From Tillus elongatus (Eukaryota; Arthropoda; Insecta; Coleoptera; Cleridae): a stretch of DNA of 64,000 nt. Shown in pieces: positions 35,331 through 48,420 of the stretch. Made by a program: the position numbers and the translations under genes. The notes under the pieces are model-generated. The model did not search any database and was not told the origin of the DNA. It saw only the letters and a list, made by a program, of their open reading frames with translations. Within the stretch, counting starts at the first letter, position 1. Every line of letters begins with the position of its first letter. The stretch lies in assembly GCA_964006375.1 (NCBI GenBank), contig OZ023265.1, positions 156,094,547 to 156,158,546 of the forward strand. The letters run 5' to 3'.

Positions 35331-37079
35331 ACTAATTATGGTCGCAAATATCTAGTGGGTATGTGTCATTGTTTTGTAATTTGTTGTTACGATTTATTTG
35401 AACCGTCAGTTTGAAATCTTCTACTTGATTTATGCATTAAAAACATTTCAAGACTTGTGTTAAATTTGTTCTAACATTGTATTTTCAAAATGGTTCGCTT
35501 TACTGTGGAAGAGAGAAGAGATACGTATAAAGCAGACATCCTAAGTTTTAGAAATTCGACCCGTGCTTCCCAGTTATACCAAGAAAAATATCCAGAACGT
35601 GTCCAAGTCGGCATATCTTCGCCAGAATAGCAAGAGTGATGGAGGAAACTGGTACTTTAATGAGAAAGCGTGTTCCTACAATGTGAAGCCCAGTGCTAAC
35701 GAAATCAATGCTCTTCCTCAAGTCAGTATAAATTCCAATTTATCCACAACACATATTGCGAGAGAATGTGCAATAAGCCAGCAGCTAGTGTCAAAGATTC
35801 TTAAAAATCATAAATACCAGCCTTATAAATACACCATAATGCAACCACTTTATAAGCCAGATCACCACCGGCGGTTGCAGTTTTGCCAATAGTTTGCTAG
35901 GAAGTTGCAAATACACAATGCTTTCAGAGCTAACATATTGTGGCCGGATGAGAGTACCTTTATGAATAATGGTTTGTTTAAAAGACTGAATCGTCGTTAC
36001 CGCAGTATACAGAATCCTTATTTTTTATATGAGTCGCGACATCCAAATAGGTTGAGTGTAAACGTTTGGTGTGGCCTTTTAGACGATCCAGTTATAGCAC
36101 CGTTTTTCATAAGCAAAAGGTTAAATGGCGAGAGATACCTTCATCTGTTAACTAATGATCTTATGAAATTTTTATAAGCTCCCTTTGCAAAGAGCCAACA
36201 TATGGTTTCAGCAAGACAGTGCACCTGAACACAATTGCCGAGCCGTAAAAGCTTATCTAGACCAGACGTTTGGAGATAGATGGATAGACGATAATGGATC
36301 CGCTCGCATGCCGACAAGATCCTCAGATCTAACCCCAATGGACTATTTTTTCTGGGGTATGTCAAAAATTGAGCTTACCTCGAGCATTTTGACAACGAAG
36401 AAGTCTTAAAAAATATTATAATGGATCAAATTTGCTCTATATCTCCTGCTATGATAGAACCAGCAACACAAGATATTCGCGAGAGGGTTCGTCAATGCAT
36501 AAGTAACAATGGAATACATTTTGAATATATTCATTAACATTACACACATTTATCATTTAGTAGGAAGTATTTGTTATGTATTGTTAGTTTGTTTATCTAC
36601 TGGTTGTATGATTGTATTCTGTTAATTACCATCTTCTGTTCTGACAAATAACGACTGTGGATAATAAAATAACACATACCTACTTGATATTTGCGACCAT
36701 AATTAATTTTTTATTTATTTGTACAATGTTTATGAAGAAAAGTATGAAGTGTGTTATACCACTCGAAAGGTGATTTTTTTTTGCCATCTGAAAAATTAAA
36801 AATCCAATATGGCGGCCAGAAAAAAGTTGACTATCGCTGCGCAAAAATTACAGCAGATACATTAATTCTGATGCCGTCAACTGATTGCTCATATCAAATT
36901 ATGCTCGAATAGGTTTTTCAGTTTTTCCGGGATATTTCAGGAACGAATCGACATCTTCAAAATTTGTTTTCAGATATTGGATCATCTAAAATTTATGCAA
37001 CTTTTTCGTAATCTAACCAACTATGTATCTCCTACCGTTACTGAGATGCAAATAGTGAGCAATTAATTAGTTGTTGACC

Positions 37080-37082
<3 letters not shown>
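35331..37082 (+). mobile_element. Mariner-like element E, left arm truncated
   Basis: The inner inverted arms match over about 50 bp: ATTATGGTCGCAAATATCTAG at 35336 and the reverse complement of CTACTTGATATTTGCGACC at 36681. The right arm continues to GTTGTTGACCCTG (37082), followed by TA and a (TA)n array. The left arm stops at about 35331, so its outer part was lost. Confidence 0.75.
35490..36537 (+). pseudogene. Decayed mariner-type transposase of element E
   Basis: MVRFTVEERRDTYKADIL starts the protein at 35490. The frame shifts near 35560 and 35650. 35690-35890 carries SNLSTTHIARECAISQQLVS, and 35905-36177 carries WPDESTFMNNG (first Asp) and LSVNVWCGLLDDP. After a stop at 36175, 36196-36409 reads NIWFQQDSAPEHN (second Asp) and RSSDLTPMDYFFWGM (third Asp, with SPD changed to SSD). 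The spacing is again 36 residues. It ends IHFEYIH near 36537. Confidence 0.82.

Positions 37083-37147
<65 letters not shown>
37083..37147. repeat. (TA)n microsatellite 7
   Basis: A TA array that begins exactly at the TA next to the CCCTG end of element E and ends where LINE coding begins. Confidence 0.95.
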
Positions 37148-37149
<2 letters not shown>

Positions 37150-37577
37150 TTAGCTGGGTATTTTCTAGACTCGTGGAAGTGTGCTAGAGTAACGCCTTTG
37201 TCGCAGGTTGATGAGCCCACAGAGTTTAAGGATTTGAGGTCAATCTGTTGCCAATCTTATCAAAGATTTTTGAAAAGGTTCTTTGCGTGCAGCTGAGAAA
37301 ATATCTTGACTAAAATAAGATCTTGTCGGATGTGCACCCTAGTTTCAGGCCCAATTTTAGCCACACGACAGCTCTCTCGCTAATTAATGATGAAGTTTTT
37401 CTTCTGTCTTCTGGACTTCTATCTAGTTATCTCACTGGCATGTCACAGCATGTAGAGTTGCGTGGCAATATTTTCGCTGCAGTTGGTGTGAATAGAGGTG
37501 TACCCCACGGTTTTATTGGCTCGCTTTTATTTACCCTTTGCACGCAGATTTTTCCAGTGTATATAAAAAGATATAGC
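37148..37577 (+). pseudogene. CR1/jockey-like LINE (family L3), 5' part, interrupted
   Basis: Frames with stops read FLDSWKCARVTPLSQ, EFKDLR, ILSKIFEKVLCVQLRKYL, then SSYLTGMSQHVELRG and GVPHGFIGSLLFTLC (the GVPQGS-LGPLLF box). It breaks off at PVYIKRYS. The missing next block, IYAEDTQLYYSF, is found at 39150, beyond an inserted LINE, so this and 39136-40010 are one element. Confidence 0.75.
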
Positions 37578-39135
37578 CTCTGGCCTTGAGGAGATCCCAG
37601 CAATTGTTCTCAAGAAATGCGCACCAGAACTAGCTCCTGTCCTGGCTCGTCTATTTCAGACATTTTACAATAGAGGCATATTCCCTAGTAACTGGAAAAC
37701 TGCTCGAGTACAACCCGTCCCCAAGAAAGGATCCAACGCGCTTCCTAGCAACCACAGGCCTATCTCTCCTTTCAGTCGTCTCTAAAGTGATGGAAAAGTA
37801 TATAAACACCAAATTACTAAAATTTCTTGAAAAACACAGTCCACGGCAGGCATTATGGATTCCGTCAGCGCAGATAAACTGCTGATCCCCTTTCCTTTGT
37901 CACCCATTCTTGGAACAAGTCTATGGAACTACACCGTGAATCCCAGATTGTCGCTCTAGACATATCCAAAGCATTCGACCAGGTCTGGCACGCAGCGCTG
38001 CTTAATAAACTTCCGGAGTATGGCCTACCACCAAAACTCTGTACATGGAGAGCAAATTTCCTCCCCAACCGGAGCATTACTGTTGTCATGGATCGCGATT
38101 CCTCTAAACTGTATCCAATTAACGCAGGAGTTCCTAAAGGTTCAGCTTTAGCCCCTACTTTGTTTCTTCTCCACATCAATGACCACCTTTCTAGCACATC
38201 CAACCTAGTTCACAGTTTCGTGGACGACAGCACCCTCCACTCAAATATACAATATTCTAAGCCTGTCTCTTTAGCCCAATTAGATGAGGATCGCAGACTC
38301 ATAGAGAGTTTTATCTCCGTGGATCTCCAAAAAATATTAGATTGGGGAAGTAGAAATCTTGTACAATTTAACCCCACCAAATCACTGTCTTGTTTTCTTT
38401 CTTATAAGTGATACACCAGCCCTAGACCAATCACAATGTAGAACCAAGTTATTCAAAGTAATGAGTCCTTTTCGCTTGTTGGCATTTCTGTGGATCGAAA
38501 TCTCAATTGACGCCAATATGTCACATCAATTGCAGAAGTGACTGCTAAGAAATTAGGTTTCCTCTTCCGGGCTCGCAAATACTTCTTACCAGCTAATCTG
38601 TATACCTTATATACTTCACAAATAAGACCAAACCTCGTTTACTGCTCCCACATCTGATGTGCTGCTGCCGCTTCTACACTCGCTATCCTGGACTCGATTC
38701 AGAAGAGAGCAATACGTCTCATCGGCGACCCTACCCTCACCCAAAGGCTGCCATCCATTGCCCACCATGCTTTGCCGTTGGTGACCTCTCTCTCTATCTC
38801 TCTCTCGCTCTCTCTTTTATAGATATCTGCACGGGCACTGCTCAGAGGAGCTTTCTTCCATAGTTCCTCCACCTGCTGCCCTCAACAGATCTACCAGGGG
38901 AACAGAGCAAATGCACCCTTTTACTGTCCAGGTCACCAGACATAGAACATCTTGTTATACCCGTTCTTTTGTCCCGAGGACTTCCAAGTTGTGGAATTCC
39001 TTGCCGGCACATGTTTCTTCTTCTCCCCCGAACATCCAAACCTTCAAGTCCAAAATTAACAAGTTGCCTCTTTCCTCCTTGCCGACACCCACGGTACGAT
39101 ATTATTTAGGCTGTAAGCTCTCGTGGTGTGTTGTT
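37578..39135 (+). mobile_element. LINE family L2, copy 2, inserted in LINE L3
   Basis: The element starts in the N-terminal RT region (EEIPAIVLKKCAPELAPVLARL) and ends with TGTTGTTGAAATAAAAAAAAG at 39115-39140. Its main RT frame is 37923-38411: DISKAFDQVWH, GVPKGSALAPTLFLLHIND and an intact FVDDSTLHS catalytic box. A stop at 38409 and other frameshifts follow, through FVPRTSKLWNSLPAHV at about 39000. A CTCTCTAT-rich patch occurs near 38785. It is about 90 percent identical by eye to 20776-22999. Confidence 0.85.
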
Positions 39136-40010
39136 GAAATAAAAAAAAGAAGCATACATATATATGCTGAAGACACGCAGCTTTATTATTCATTTCCAAA
39201 GTCACAGCTGCATGAGGCACTCAGTGGCATAAATGATGATTTGAGGTTGGTGATTGAACTATCTTTGGATCACTTGCACAGCAATTGTTTTTGGTCATAA
39301 ATCAGGTATTGATATTAAAGGGTCCTATATATTACTGAGAATCAATGGCGAGCCGGTACCATTGGTTAAAGCAGTTAGGAATCTTGGCCTTATGATGGAT
39401 CCTACCTTCAGATATCGCAAACACGTTTTTAAATGTTTACAAGGATATGGTGGATTAAAACCACGGTATCCTCATAGATCGTATCTTTCGCGTGGACTAA
39501 AAACTACGCTTTGTGACTCAGAGTCGCAGCATTGCTCGCAAGTATATTGTATGTGTCTTGATGCGGAGTATATATCTAAAATACAAAAGTTACCAGACTC
39601 ATGCTTGAGGTTCATTTATGGGGTGCGTAAGTAAGATCATACATCGCATGAGTTTGGGGACAGTGTCTGGTTGAACATGAATAACAGAATGGAATTACAT
39701 AGAACCTGTTTTTAGCATTCGATAATTCAGTCAACGCCTCGATACTTGTGCGAAAAGATAACATACCGCACGGATGTGCATAATGTGAACATTCGATTGA
39801 AGGATTTGTTGTCTGTGCCTAAGCATAAACTGAATATTTACAGGCGATCTTTTTCGTACGATGTTTGCAGCGTGTACAATGGTATACCAGAGGATATGAA
39901 AAAGTTGTCGGCGTGATTATTCAGGTGGGTCATGTTCGAATATTTGCATTGTAGTGATGTATGTGCATGTATGTGCGTGTATGTGTGTGTGTTATTATTA
40001 TTATTATTTA
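39136..40010 (+). pseudogene. CR1/jockey-like LINE (family L3), 3' part with (TTA)n tail
   Basis: It continues the element interrupted at 37577: IYAEDTQLYYSFPKSQLHEAL (catalytic YADD read as YAED), then VPLVKAVRNLGLMMDPTFRYR, SCLRFIYGVRK and RTDVHNVNIRLKDLL. It ends in a (TTA)n tail at about 39992-40008. Stops occur after CFWS and GVRK. The same family ends at 2452-3295. Confidence 0.8.
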
Positions 40011-40236
40011 TTAAATCCATAAGTTCTACATCAAAATCCATATCACTAAATATACATACATATATACACACATATCACATACAATGTCATGGTCCATAAA
40101 ATGCAATTTTGAAATTTTTTCTTAACTATAAGCCTGGTGCAAGATACAAACGCACATAATGACTACATATAGACACACATATATACACCACATGTAAGTA
40201 TCATTAACTAGAGTCTTTACAAAGTTCTTTGAAAAA

Positions 40237-41074
40237 TTACAGGCTCAAGGTTTCTAAAAAATTAAGTCCTTGGTTGTCGAGTTTGCAAATTATTTCACCA
40301 ATACACCATCTGTTTTGAAACGAAACTAGGCGGTTTTTCCCCATAAACCATGCATATTCGTTAAAAATGTGGGCCTTTAGCTTCTTTATGTAGGTTTCTT
40401 TAAATGCATGTTTTATCTGGTTCTTGAAGAAATTGATCAGGTTGTGGTATATTGTTGATTTGGCTAGGTTTACCATAAAGTTTGCGAGTTGTTGTTTTTC
40501 AGTAGATTCCACAAAACCACAGACTATTTCTTCATTTCTTATAGTATTGCGTAGGAGAATTTTTCTCAAAATTACTTTTACAAACTGCCATAATTCTAAA
40601 CTTTCTGGGCATATCATCAACAAATGCCATGAAGTTCCTTGGACATTTGTATAGAATGGCCATGAGTCGGTGTTTCTAATTCCTGCTCTGTTTAAGAATA
40701 TGGCGTCTGCCAGGCGGTTTTTTGCGAAGCGCCATGATATATCTGATACGTGACCTGGTGTAAGTGTATTGAAATACGTTGACCAGTTAATTATCCCATC
40801 TGTCCATTCACACTGCATTATTTCGTTTTTAGTCCATTTTAAATGTTTTCATTGTAAATAGCTTCTGTAAATATTTTCTTAATTGTTTTGAGATGTTTCT
40901 TTCGTAACCAGATTCATCCTTGGAATGCAAGCTGAACGAATGGTTGGTACCTGAGGACATACCGCCTATTTGAAAGTGCTTTTTTATTCTGCAAAAATGT
41001 CCCATAATTTCTTCTTTTATACGTGATGGATGTATACAACCTAAAATGGTGGATAATTTTTGGCAGAAATCCAT
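40237..41074 (-). pseudogene. Tx1/L1-type ORF2 C-terminal domain
   Basis: Two frames, 41074-40829 and 40818-40237, continue the reverse transcriptase protein after small shifts. They read SRIKEEIMGHFCRIK, YFNTLTPGHVSDISWRFAKNRL and LMICPESLELWQFV. The last is the C-x-x-H-like C-terminal segment in which one expects a HLMICP motif. It ends at a natural stop. The role of this domain in Tx1-type elements is RNA or DNA binding by inference only. Confidence 0.65.
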
Positions 41075-42708
41075 TGGTTATCTTGGATTAGATGTGAAAG
41101 ATTAGTAATTCCTTTCTCACACCATTTGGAACTGAATAATGGCGGCACAAAACGGATGAATAACCTAGAATTGACCGTGGGTATATCTTTCAGGTCTTGA
41201 ATTGTCTTCGGAAAATCGGGTATATAAATATTCTTGAGATCACAGGCTTCCTTCATCGATAAAATGAACTGGGAGACTGATATCGCGTACTGCTTACTAT
41301 CTTCTAAGAAAAAATACTGCCAGGATACACCCAGTGTATTAGACTTTCTAATGAAGTACTCCATAAAAGCTTTCCATTTGGGGTTACCTAAAGTATGTTC
41401 TATAAATCGATTGAGGAGGTGCAGTCGAAACGTCTTAATTTTTGATTCTATATGTACCAACCCCATACCACCAGATTTAATTGGGAGATAAAGGTCTTTT
41501 TCAGTAACCCAATGTTTTCCTGTCCACATAAAATCCACGAATTTTTTCTGAATGTGACCAATTTGTTGGCTTGTAATAGGTAGAACTTGCATCACATGCC
41601 ATAGCTTTGGTGCTATATACTGGTTCACGACTATTTTTCTCCCTTTCAGGGAGAGTGATGCTCTCTTTGTTGACCATTTCTGGAGCGATGAATCTACTTT
41701 CTGCAATAGTTTTGAATAAGCATAATTCGCATCATCCGACATGTTGTCAGAAAACCTTATTCCAAGCACATTTATACCTTCTGTGGTCCAAGATATATCT
41801 AAAGGTCTATCTGTTCTATTTTTCCACCCTCCAACCCAATATCCTCTAGACTTATTTTCATTCAGCTCAGCACCAGATTGCTTTGAATAACCATGGTATA
41901 GATTCTTTAATATTTGGAAATCTTTGTTTGCTGTTATGAAAATAGATATATCGTCAGCGTATGCAGAGATCACTAAAGCGACCTTCTTTGTAGGGAGAAG
42001 TAAACCATCCATTTGTCTTCTACAAAGAGAAAGAAAGGGTTCGATGGATATAGTGTATAGAGGTCCAGACATCGGACATCCCTGGCGTATCCCTTGTTTA
42101 ATAGGAATTTGTTTTGTAAGATTATTACCTACTTTTATATGGATGCTGGCGTTTCTATACAATGTTTTTACAGCATTTATAAAGAAATCACCAAAATTCA
42201 TCATTTTCACAACATGAAATAAGTAACTGTGACTAACCTTATCAAAGGCTGATTTTTGGTCCAGATTCAAAATGGCAAGTGAGACATTTTCCTGACTTGC
42301 GTACTGAATCACGTCTCTGTGAAGATGTAAGCTATCAAATATAGTCCGAGACGGTACAGAATAACTTTGGTCTGCATCAATGATACTACCTAAGACAGAT
42401 GACATTCTAGACGAAAGCGCTTTTGCTATTATTTTATAATCGGTTGTTGAAATTGATACTGGGCGCCAGTTTTCTAGTTCCAATAGATTTCCTTTCTTGG
42501 GTAGTAAGGTAAGGATCGTTTTTGATGCTGACGAAGGAAGCTCTTGTGTTTCAACTACTTCATTAACTACATCCGCAAATGTATTTTTCAAATCATCCCA
42601 AAAGCAAACATAGAATTCAGTTGTAAGTTCATCTATTCCTGGAGATTTACCTTCGCTTAAAGACTTGAGAGCATTAGTTAGTTCTTGTAAACTGAGTGCT
42701 CCTTCCAA
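41041..42708 (-). pseudogene. Tx1/L1-type reverse transcriptase, 555 codons open
   Basis: The frame reads SLSEGKSPGIDELTTEFY, TLLPKKGNLLELENWRPVS, TDYKIIAKALSSRM, DQSYSVPSRTIFDSLHLHRD and ILNLDQKSAFDKVSH. It continues with KQGIRQGCPMSGPLYTISIE and the catalytic VISAYADDISIFI, followed by a long thumb and connection (SGGMGLVHIE). All RT catalytic residues are present. The NWRPVS and CPMSGPLY wording is of the L1/Tx1 branch. The start methionine is internal: the true ORF continues upstream in another frame to 42939 (RPTIDKSTHASAF, KLCSKLVSHFSKKYA). Endonuclease and ORF1 are absent. Confidence 0.85.
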
Positions 42709-42938
42709 ACTTTCTCTTTCGCTGTCACATAGTTTTTTTAGATTTTTTGTATACTTGGCTGTTTTGTATAATTTTGCTTTCCTTCTCTTTGGCGTACTTT
42801 TTTGAAAAGTGGCTGACTAATTTAGAACATAATTTCAAATTATCTGTTTCTATATGTCCATCTATGTACAGGGCACTCAATGGCTTAAATGCGCTAGCAT
42901 GAGTACTTTTGTCGATTGTTGGGCGGTCCTTATTTAAA

Positions 42939-42939
<1 letters not shown>

Positions 42940-43002
<63 letters not shown>
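42940..43002. repeat. (GT)n microsatellite
   Basis: About 60 bp of GT, abutting the truncated 5' edge of the Tx1-type LINE. The region 43003-44160 that follows shows no gene I recognise. Confidence 0.97.
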
Positions 43003-43004
<2 letters not shown>

Positions 43005-44160
43005 ATACATATGTACGTGTGTGTTTGTGATGCAATGATTATGACAACGTGTGTGAGAATAGTACTCTATTGTGGCTACCGCTCAGATTGTGGCAACTTT
43101 TTGGGGTTGCCACAGATGAAAATCACCGAATGATATGCATTCCTCGAAAAAAGTATATGCGTCATGATTCTTCATCGCACCACGGACGTGTAGAAACATT
43201 CAGAAGGTGATTTGATCAATTTGTTGAGAAATACTTAGCAGTTTAATATTTTTTGTGTGAGTTGCCATTTATGGGTCTTGTGCATACATGTAATAAGCCA
43301 ACTTGTGGCTACTCAGGAAAGACTGATTCCAGCGCACCCTTCAGTATACACTTTAAAGCTTATTTAAAACGAATTTGATGCCGTGGGCTAATCCTAGCTT
43401 GTATCGCAATAAACAGTGACTCCGAGTTTCTTATTTTAAGGCGAGGCTGAGAATGTTTTAAATGGACACCATATGTTTTCACACCCATTGTACTAACTAA
43501 CTAAGGGAACACCGAGGATTTCTTAGTGTTAACTCAGGCATGCACATTATGGTTTTTCCTTAGTTATAATATATGTATATACTGTAAATAATTCGTTGTA
43601 ACATAATCAAAATTACGAAAATTATCAAAAAAATTTAGATGTCTAATTTTATATTTGCAATTGCTGTACACATATACCATTTATATTTAGCTTCCAAACT
43701 TTGACAAGGTCAATGTAATTTTGACATGTCTAAAATAACCACTCATAATTTTACGAAGACTTGCCTCATCTAAAATTTACAACCATATCCATTTCGGTTT
43801 CAACCACCTACATTATTTATTGTATTATACCGCCTATACCTAAAGACTATAGTTTTGGAAATATAAGTATTTATAATCGCATACCGTAATTCATTTAGCG
43901 ATCACTTTAACACATTTTTTTAGTTTTTTATTTGATTATATTAACCGATCAGATTATGGGATAATTGTACGAATTTTTCAGGACAAATATTGAAATATTT
44001 AAACAAACTTTGGTGCAAAAAAGGTAGGAAATAATTAATCTGATTATCCATACATATTTACATTTTCGTATTTTTTTTTACAAATGTCCAATGGAACTTT
44101 AAAATGACAGCCTTAAATACCGTTGTTATTTTTGACAGCTTGTGATATGAAACTATGAGT

Positions 44161-44162
44161 AT

Positions 44163-44191
<29 letters not shown>
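44161..44191. repeat. (AAT)n microsatellite
   Basis: Ten AAT units directly before the composite repeat. Confidence 0.9.
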
Positions 44192-45175
<984 letters not shown>

Positions 45176-45714
45176 ATGAAATTTGGTGGACATGTTGCTT
45201 TTGGAAAGACCTAACTAGTACCAAAATTCAGCTTTCTAGGTTTACAGAAAATTGATTTATTAAAATTTGAAACATTTATTTTTACTATCACCGCTTTTTG
45301 TTGACAATGGTAAAAACTGGTTTATAGGTATATGAGATCTAGTATGTCTGAGTCGTTACCTAGCAGTGGAACATTTGATATCATTGCGGAGGTCAATTAC
45401 ACGCTATAACTGACGTTTATCGTATATTATTAGATCGTTTATCTGTTTTCAATTTCAGTTGACAAATTGTTTGCGTTATTTGGGAATTTTAATATACAAG
45501 TGCAAATTATTCCTTAACCATTTTATTAATGTTAGTGGGTGGACTAAACAGTGTTGGTTATGTTTTATCAACAGATATAAAGGATCGAAGTTTTATAAAA
45601 AGGGCTGATATGCAACAGGCTAGTTATTTTCTCTCTGATGCTTTGGCGGTAGTTTGTGGTTTAACGGTCCATAATTTTTAGCTAATTTTCGTACAAAAAA
45701 TCGTTAATGAGGAG
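45176..45714. other. No clear feature
   Basis: 45176-45290 resembles sequence near 23080-23160 (GAAATTTGGTGGACATGTTG and the TTTCTAGGTTTACAGAAAATT stretch), so it is likely repeat-derived. The rest shows nothing recognisable. Confidence 0.4.
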
Positions 45715-46451
<737 letters not shown>

Positions 46452-47045
46452 TCCTTTTAACTAAGAAATCTAAATTTCGGTACATGGTTCAGCTTTAACG
46501 ACGTAAGCCCGGCTACCACATTTTAAAGCTATAGCTATAGCTTTGTTATTTCCGGAGATATATAAATTTTTCGAAAGAAAACACAAAATTTTTCTGGAGA
46601 AACTGTTCCAATTTTCTTGGCTAACGAACCTATCCATCCTCATCATCCCCTACCCCCTAAAGCGATTTTACCCAAAAGCAATCCGAACCGTTCGCTTGTC
46701 TAGTATACCAAATTTGAGGACGATATCTCAATTCGTTCTAAAGTTACCGTGGCTACAAACAGACAGACCGACAACCCGACAGATCGACAGACTGACAGCC
46801 AAAAAAAAATTCGTTCCCAAATGATGTTTTCTAGATGTTTTGATACCTTTTATGACGTTTAAGCGAAAAGAAAATGTTGAAATTTTTGTCGCCGATACGA
46901 GGTTTGCCCACGTTGTGACTATATTGAAGTAATAATCAGCAATATGAATAAAAATGTTTTTCTTCACTTCGTAATAGCTTAGCCTATTTATTTTCAAGCA
47001 TTTTTTCGTTCCTTCTATGGCTATTTGAGAAGAGGTGTCATCCCT

Positions 47046-47080
47046 CTGATGACGCTAACTTTGTTTGCGAAACGATTGTC
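47046..47080 (+). ncRNA. Hammerhead ribozyme motif with intact core boxes
   Basis: CTGATGA (47046-47052), then CGCTAACTTTGTTTGC, which forms stem II with one mismatch, then GAAAC (47069-47073), GATT and GTC (47078-47080), with predicted cleavage after 47080. Stem III is the short near-palindrome ACGATTGT, typical of Penelope-type hammerheads. One base (C) lies between the core box and stem II unless it pairs with the G of GAAAC; the other copies share this. Flanks CATCCCT and AGATC could form a weak stem I. No Penelope ORF is adjacent. Confidence 0.6.
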
Positions 47081-47095
47081 AGATCTGAAAAATAT

Positions 47096-48275
47096 ATTGC
47101 ACTTATAAGAATGTTCCTTGTAAATTATATGAGAGACAGCAGCACCCCTTATTACCGTTTAACTCATAGGTACCTCCTAATAAAGTTTCTAATATATTGT
47201 TCCATTTCATTTTTTCTAGGATGATGCTAAAAGCAAATCTATGACACATATTCTATAGAACCTCAAAGGTATCAGAAACTGTCTATCTAAATTATATTAA
47301 AGATTTACGACACCACATGCCTTTTATCTACTTAATTTGTGCTGATGAAATTTTGAATGTATATATTTGTTAAACATTTTAATAAAAAATGGCTGCCATA
47401 TAACATCTTTGCCACCAGAATTTTATATTTACCTAAGTGTGCCAGTATTCTTAGGATTCTATTGTTACTGTAGTTGACAAGATGCTCAAGGGTACCCATA
47501 TTTATTTCCTATTTACTACCTGCTCTCTTTGTTTGCTGCATAACAGTAATTTTACAGCTGTGATCTGTTGTGGGGTAGAAGAATTTCTAAATATGTATTA
47601 TATAAAATAAGTCTTTTTTTTAATTAAAAATCACTGGGATGTTTACCTGTAGTTATTAATCAAAGTTGCTTTTTTTCTACAAGGGACGTTCGTTATAAAA
47701 ATCGTAAGATTTCAAACAATGCCTCAATTTGGAGGCATATGCTAAAGGTGGCTCGTATATGAGGTGAAGTCCGCCAAATAGGTTGTGATTATAATCAATT
47801 ATCGATTTAAGATTTAGAGAAACAAACTTTGCTGTTAAGGCAAACCTCATTTTTTCAGAACTTTTTATGTTTATTTGGTTCCAGGTAGGTACAAGATGAT
47901 AAACACATTGAAACAAAAATTTACACATTTCTAGTGAAGTAATGATTGTAATCTTTTATGGGTTGTAACTACCATATATATTTTATGTTAATTTGGGGCC
48001 TATATAATGCATTTCGATCGTCACTTATTCCAGTTTTTGTATGTTTTGGTTTTGTAAGCTGATAATATCATGCCAAAATATATTGCGCAAATCTTAAGGC
48101 TTATTTATATAGATATAAAGTACCGGTATAATTATTTATCAATAAATAAAAATAATGATAACATATATGCATCGGTCCAGTGAGTAATGAATAAATAACT
48201 AATCGAGTTTGCTGAAATCTGGATACACCTTTCTCTAAGTGAAGATTGGAACATGTGCTGAGCACTGATAAACGC
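47096..48275. other. No recognisable feature
   Basis: AT-rich sequence. An 83-codon open stretch at 47677-47928 (minus) has no recognisable domain. Confidence 0.5.
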
Positions 48276-48315
48276 ACTTGGAGAACGCGAATCACCAAAA
48301 AAAAATTAAAAACCC

Positions 48316-48350
48316 GACGATCGTTTCACTAACCAAGTTAGCGTCATCAG
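48316..48350 (-). ncRNA. Hammerhead ribozyme motif, palindrome left arm (intact core)
   Basis: On the minus strand: CTGATGA (48350-48344), CGCTAACTTGGTTAGT (stem II, GCTAAC with GTTAGT including one G-U pair), GAAAC (48327-48323), GATC and GTC (48318-48316). Stem III is the palindrome ACGATCGT, which suggests activity as a dimer. After GTC comes GGGTTTTT. All core boxes are intact. Penelope-like elements are known to carry hammerheads of this shape. Confidence 0.65.
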
Positions 48351-48385
48351 AGGATGAATAATTCTAACTAGGAATTATTCATCCT

Positions 48386-48420
48386 CTAATGACGCTAACT
48401 TGGTTAGTTAAACGATTGTC
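48386..48420 (+). ncRNA. Hammerhead-like motif, palindrome right arm (core mutated)
   Basis: Same sequence as the left arm but with CTAATGA for CTGATGA, TAAAC for GAAAC and GATTGTC for GATCGTC. Two of the three differences between the arms hit invariant core bases, so this copy should not cleave. Confidence 0.55.

Larger units (their letters stand above)
40237..42939 (-). mobile_element. Tx1/L1-type LINE, ORF2 C-terminal two thirds
   Basis: A minus-strand element whose 5' end is cut by a (GT)n array at 42940. Three overlapping frames cover the reverse transcriptase and C-terminal domain with only about three frame changes, near 42715, 41050 and 40830. It stops at TLSL (40239-40237), and its 3' UTR runs toward 40011, facing the (TTA)n tail of LINE L3. 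Together with 41041-42708 it is the longest coding remnant in the window. Confidence 0.8.

Noticed and set aside
42725..43006. Frame beginning with repeated His-Thr
   Set aside because: The repeated part is the (GT)n array; only the part after it is LINE protein and is described there.
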